DNA from: Gemmatimonadota bacterium
Lineage (GTDB): Bacteria; Gemmatimonadota; Gemmatimonadetes; Longimicrobiales; Gaopeijiaceae
NCBI GenBank assembly: GCA_028874905.1
Contig: JAPPGZ010000081.1
Span: forward strand, 1-64,000
Length of the DNA stretch: 64,000 nucleotides
Direction of reading: 5' to 3'
Shown: piece by piece, positions 60,913-64,000 of the stretch
How positions within the stretch are numbered: position 1 is the first letter of the stretch
How the letters are laid out: every line of letters starts with the position of its first letter
Program-made: the position numbers and the translations under genes
Notes under the pieces: model-generated
Seen by the model: the letters and a program-made list of their open reading frames with translations, nothing else
Database searches by the model: none
What the model was told of the DNA's origin: nothing

Positions 60913-63900
60913 TCAGAAGGATGTCCGAACCGTAAGGATGATGCGCTGGTACGTCGGCCACTGATCCTGGATGTATGCCACCATGCCGTGGGTAGCCGCG
61001 TTCACGTTCGCGTACGTGGGCCTTCCCTGGGTCGCATGCACCTCGGGATCGATGACCGGATGCCCGAACCTTTCGTCTTCGGCGATCCACAGCGTCACGA
61101 GGTTCTGACCGGATAGCGTTACAGACGCCGTCGAGGCCCCGAACTTCTCGGACCACTCGACCGGGACATCGAAGCGCATCGACAGATCGCGCAACTTCGC
61201 GAATCCGGCATCCACAAGGCCGATCTGACAGGTTCCCCCACCAAACTGGTCATAGGCGGCGAGGATCGGATCACGTTCGGGAGGCGGGACATTCATTTGC
61301 CGCGTATTCCGGAAGAACATGTGTGTCCACCCCACCCGCGTGTCGCACTTCACATATCCACCGACTGCATCGGCGGTCGCGCTGAGCGTCAGCTTCCTGA
61401 ACCGGAGCGAGGTGTTCATTCCGGCCTCCCAACCCGGGAATGGCTGTCCCCGGTACGCGGTGCCCGCCTGGTCGCACGGGACGGGTCCTCCCCCACCGGA
61501 GATTGGATCCCCTCCCTCGCACATCAGGTTGACAAGGTTGCCGTTCGCGTCCCATTCAGCAGAAAGAACGTGTTTCATGAAAAGACTGCCGACCGGGAAA
61601 CCCTCGACGTGCCGTTGGCCGGCCCAAGGAGCTCCAAACTGTGGAGGCGTGAGGCCACCAAGATCGACCACCTTGTTGTCGGTGGTGGAGAAGGTCGCTC
61701 CTACATTCCAGTTCCAGTCCGCGCGGCGGATCGGATCGGCCCCTACTCCGATCTCGAATCCCTGGTTCTTGATCGTACCGACGTTGACGAATTCCACCCC
61801 GGGGAAGCCGAGCGACGGAAGGGCAGCCTGGGCTACGATCGCCTTGCTCCGGGTCTGGTTGTAGTAGGTGAACTCCATGGCCACCCGCTCATCCCACACG
61901 CTTGCGTCGAAGCCCAGTTCGAACTCCTCGCCCACCTCGGGCTCGAGATCGGGATTCCCGATGTTCGATCGCGTCAGGGCGGCCGAGCCATCGGGGCCGG
62001 TGATGGGCGCGTAGAGCCGAGTGGCGGCGAAAACGTCGGGCTGCTGTCCCGCCTTGCCCCAGGCGCCGCGCAGCTTAAGTGTGTTGATGAAATCGAGGTT
62101 CCAGAACGGTTCCTCGTTGACGATCCAGGTGGCACTTGCCTTGGGGTATACGACGAAGTCGAAGTTCTCCCCGAAGGCGCTGTTGTCGTCAGCCCGCACG
62201 GCACCTGTAAGGAATACCCGGTTCCTCCATCCAACCCGTTGCTGCACATAGACGCCAAGGGTCTTGTTCTCGATGAAGTCTTCGCCTGCGAACCGGACAG
62301 CTGCGGAACTGATGGTTTCCAGGCCCGGCACGGGGAACTCCCTCCCCGAAGCCGTGGTGATGGTGTTTTCCCTGAGGTAGTATTGAGCTCCGAGCGATGT
62401 CTCCCCCGACAGCTCGTCGGTGAAGTCGCTCGAAACACTTCCGGCATAGTCGACCGTCAATGTGCGGAAGTGGTCTTCCAGGACCTCTTTCCGGCCCAGA
62501 CTCGAGCTTCTGAACGGGCCGGGCTGCTGGGCCGTGCGGGGCCAGAAGCTGAATGAACGACCGTTGTTCGAATCGAATCCGGCGGTGAGCCTGTGGCTGA
62601 ACCAGTTGACGGGCGAGTGTGTGAGGTTGAGGCTGAGATTGATCCGATCAATCGTTTCCTCGCCCGCGATCGTTTCCATGTCCTCGGGAGCCTCGCGGTA
62701 CAATCCCCGTGAGCGCGTATTGAGCTTCCGGGGATCCCCGTAGATGATGTCGCCGGTTATCGGTTGCTGTACGCCTTCGTTGTGCGTCGTCTGATGGATG
62801 ATGCCCAGCCGCAGGCCCACCTCGAAGGGACCGGCGGTATAGGAGAGGTTGGATCTTCCGGTAAGCCGGTTCAGCCAGTGGTACGAGACGATCCCCTCGT
62901 CCCGGTCGGCCGAGCCGGAGAGGTAGTAGCGAATGCCGTCGCGCGTCGATCCGCTGGCGCTCGCGTAGAGCGACATCGGCCGGCCTGTACGGAAGATGGG
63001 CGTTCCCCTTTCCTGTTCGCTCCTGACGATATTGAGGGAAATGAGCTGGTCTGTATCTGGATCCCTGGCCCACACGACCGGAAAGACGTTCTCCGGATTT
63101 CGAAGGAAGTTGCCTCCGGTCCTAACCTGAACGTTGAACCGAGGCGCCCCCGTTGTCCCACGCTTGGTAATGATGTTGACGACGCCGTTTCCCGCCTCGG
63201 TGCCATAGAGCGTCGCGGCCGCAGGTCCCTTGATGATTTCAATCCTCTCGATGTCGTCGATCGGCAGATCATTGAGGCGGGACGGCGGAGTGCGTTGCTG
63301 CCGGTTCGCGGCAGGCGCATCTTCGCGGGAATCGATCCGGACGCCATCTACAAAGAAGATGGGCTCGGAACCCAGCGAGAGGCTTCCGGCCCCTCGGATC
63401 TTCAATCGCTGACCCGCCCCGATCTCGCCACCCGAGTTCCTGATCCTGACGCCCGGAACGGCGGTGGCCATGAACTGGTTGATATTCACCGGCGCCTGCT
63501 GATTCAACCGTTCGGGCACGGACAGCGACGCCACTACGGTCCCGATGGCGCGCTTCTCGACTTCGCGTGCCTGGCCCGTGACCACGATCTCGTCGAGACT
63601 GATCGCCTGCGGAGCGAGTTCCAGCCGAATACCCGTATCTCCCACCTGTACGGTTTGCGTGACGGTGCCAAACCCGAGCATTTGCACCCGCAGGGTAACT
63701 TCCGTCCCCTGAAGGTTCTCCAATCGGAACCGGCCACCGCCATCGGTCACGGTGCCGCCCTGGGTCCCTTCCACCAGGACTTCCGCTCCAACGAGGGGCT
63801 GCGCCGTATTCGCGCTGACGACCGTCCCCCCTACCACCTGGGCCCGTGCAGGAAGGGCAACGGCCAAGAGGGCAAGCACCGGAGCGATGAGAGGAACGAA

Positions 63901-63981
63901 CCCTCCAAGCCCCGGTGTCGGGCCCCGGATTCGAGCTGTGGACATGCCGGATTGAGTGTGTGTCGGACGAGCGTGCCACAT
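60913..63981 (-). CDS. SusC/RagA-family TonB-linked outer-membrane protein
   Basis: This 1022-aa protein begins at 63981 after AAGGAGG. It has a signal peptide (VLALLAVALPARA), a carboxypeptidase-D-like beta domain (about 48-125), a TonB plug (about 135-255; LDEIVVTGQA, GPAAATLYGTEAGNGVVNII), and a 22-strand barrel ending in an aromatic residue (ILTVRTSF). The energy-coupled importer works with the SusD-like protein and the two exported amidohydrolases encoded next to it. No TonB/ExbBD genes are in the window. Confidence 0.95.
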   Translation of the reverse strand: MWHARPTHTQSGMSTARIRGPTPGLGGFVPLIAPVLALLAVALPARAQVVGGTVVSANTAQPLVGAEVLVEGTQGGTVTDGGGRFRLENLQGTEVTLRVQMLGFGTVTQTVQVGDTGIRLELAPQAISLDEIVVTGQAREVEKRAIGTVVASLSVPERLNQQAPVNINQFMATAVPGVRIRNSGGEIGAGQRLKIRGAGSLSLGSEPIFFVDGVRIDSREDAPAANRQQRTPPSRLNDLPIDDIERIEIIKGPAAATLYGTEAGNGVVNIITKRGTTGAPRFNVQVRTGGNFLRNPENVFPVVWARDPDTDQLISLNIVRSEQERGTPIFRTGRPMSLYASASGSTRDGIRYYLSGSADRDEGIVSYHWLNRLTGRSNLSYTAGPFEVGLRLGIIHQTTHNEGVQQPITGDIIYGDPRKLNTRSRGLYREAPEDMETIAGEETIDRINLSLNLTHSPVNWFSHRLTAGFDSNNGRSFSFWPRTAQQPGPFRSSSLGRKEVLEDHFRTLTVDYAGSVSSDFTDELSGETSLGAQYYLRENTITTASGREFPVPGLETISSAAVRFAGEDFIENKTLGVYVQQRVGWRNRVFLTGAVRADDNSAFGENFDFVVYPKASATWIVNEEPFWNLDFINTLKLRGAWGKAGQQPDVFAATRLYAPITGPDGSAALTRSNIGNPDLEPEVGEEFELGFDASVWDERVAMEFTYYNQTRSKAIVAQAALPSLGFPGVEFVNVGTIKNQGFEIGVGADPIRRADWNWNVGATFSTTDNKVVDLGGLTPPQFGAPWAGQRHVEGFPVGSLFMKHVLSAEWDANGNLVNLMCEGGDPISGGGGPVPCDQAGTAYRGQPFPGWEAGMNTSLRFRKLTLSATADAVGGYVKCDTRVGWTHMFFRNTRQMNVPPPERDPILAAYDQFGGGTCQIGLVDAGFAKLRDLSMRFDVPVEWSEKFGASTASVTLSGQNLVTLWIAEDERFGHPVIDPEVHATQGRPTYANVNAATHGMVAYIQDQWPTYQRIILTVRTSF

Positions 63982-64000
63982 GATCTGCCTCCTTGTGGGG

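Overview
The window is a dense, very GC-rich bacterial chromosome segment. It has about 55 genes on both strands, no gap above roughly 200 bases, and many 4-base ATGA, GTGA or TTGA start/stop overlaps. Several things point to a Gram-negative, outer-membrane-bearing, mostly aerobic heterotroph: SusC/SusD outer-membrane proteins, many lipobox proteins, exported amidohydrolases, 6-bladed propeller lipoproteins, a choice-of-anchor B lipoprotein, TTG/GTG starts and a suf operon carrying a Rieske ferredoxin. Gemmatimonadota or a close relative is the best guess, inferred from gene content alone. No phage, insertion sequence, CRISPR array or rRNA operon was seen.

Layout. 1-13.6 kb: part of an initiator tRNA, a squalene/phytoene synthase-like gene, pterin dehydratase plus an RND pump, then a minus-strand run of ligA, a PolX-like gene, a Ca2+/Na+-type antiporter and a class III aminotransferase, followed by an exported amidohydrolase coupled to an orphan DNA methyltransferase. 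13.6-16.8 kb: ECF sigma, anti-sigma and YbjQ genes, and a secreted TPR protein. 16.9-22.1 kb: sufC-sufB-sufD-Rieske-sufS. 22.2-31.5 kb: lipoproteins, an N-acyl-D-amino-acid deacylase, then enoyl-CoA hydratase, ADP-forming acyl-CoA synthetase, a zinc dehydrogenase and a thiolase, which together suggest acyl-CoA catabolism.

31.5-37 kb: a molybdenum hydroxylase operon. Its FAD subunit has the extra four-cysteine [4Fe-4S] spacing of 4-hydroxybenzoyl-CoA reductase, and a DUF1460 amidase-like gene is wedged between its subunits. 37-42 kb: bacilliredoxin, DoxX, an msrA/K+ channel/DUF1707 operon, a diaminopropionate ammonia-lyase, and an OsmC-family gene whose catalytic cysteine codon is an in-frame TGA followed by a SECIS-like hairpin. 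That gene is a strong selenoprotein candidate and the most interesting item here.

42-50 kb: a propeller lipoprotein coupled to a HEAT protein containing seventeen 18-residue repeats, a second sigma/anti-sigma pair (the anti-sigma interrupted by TAA), a class IV aminotransferase and a leishmanolysin-like protein with a degenerate metal site. 50-64 kb: a SnoaL-like lipoprotein, another propeller lipoprotein, a Tat-exported alanine-racemase-like protein lacking the catalytic tyrosine, a CocE-type hydrolase, a KAS III enzyme, and a SusC-SusD-amidohydrolase-amidohydrolase operon that runs off the right edge.
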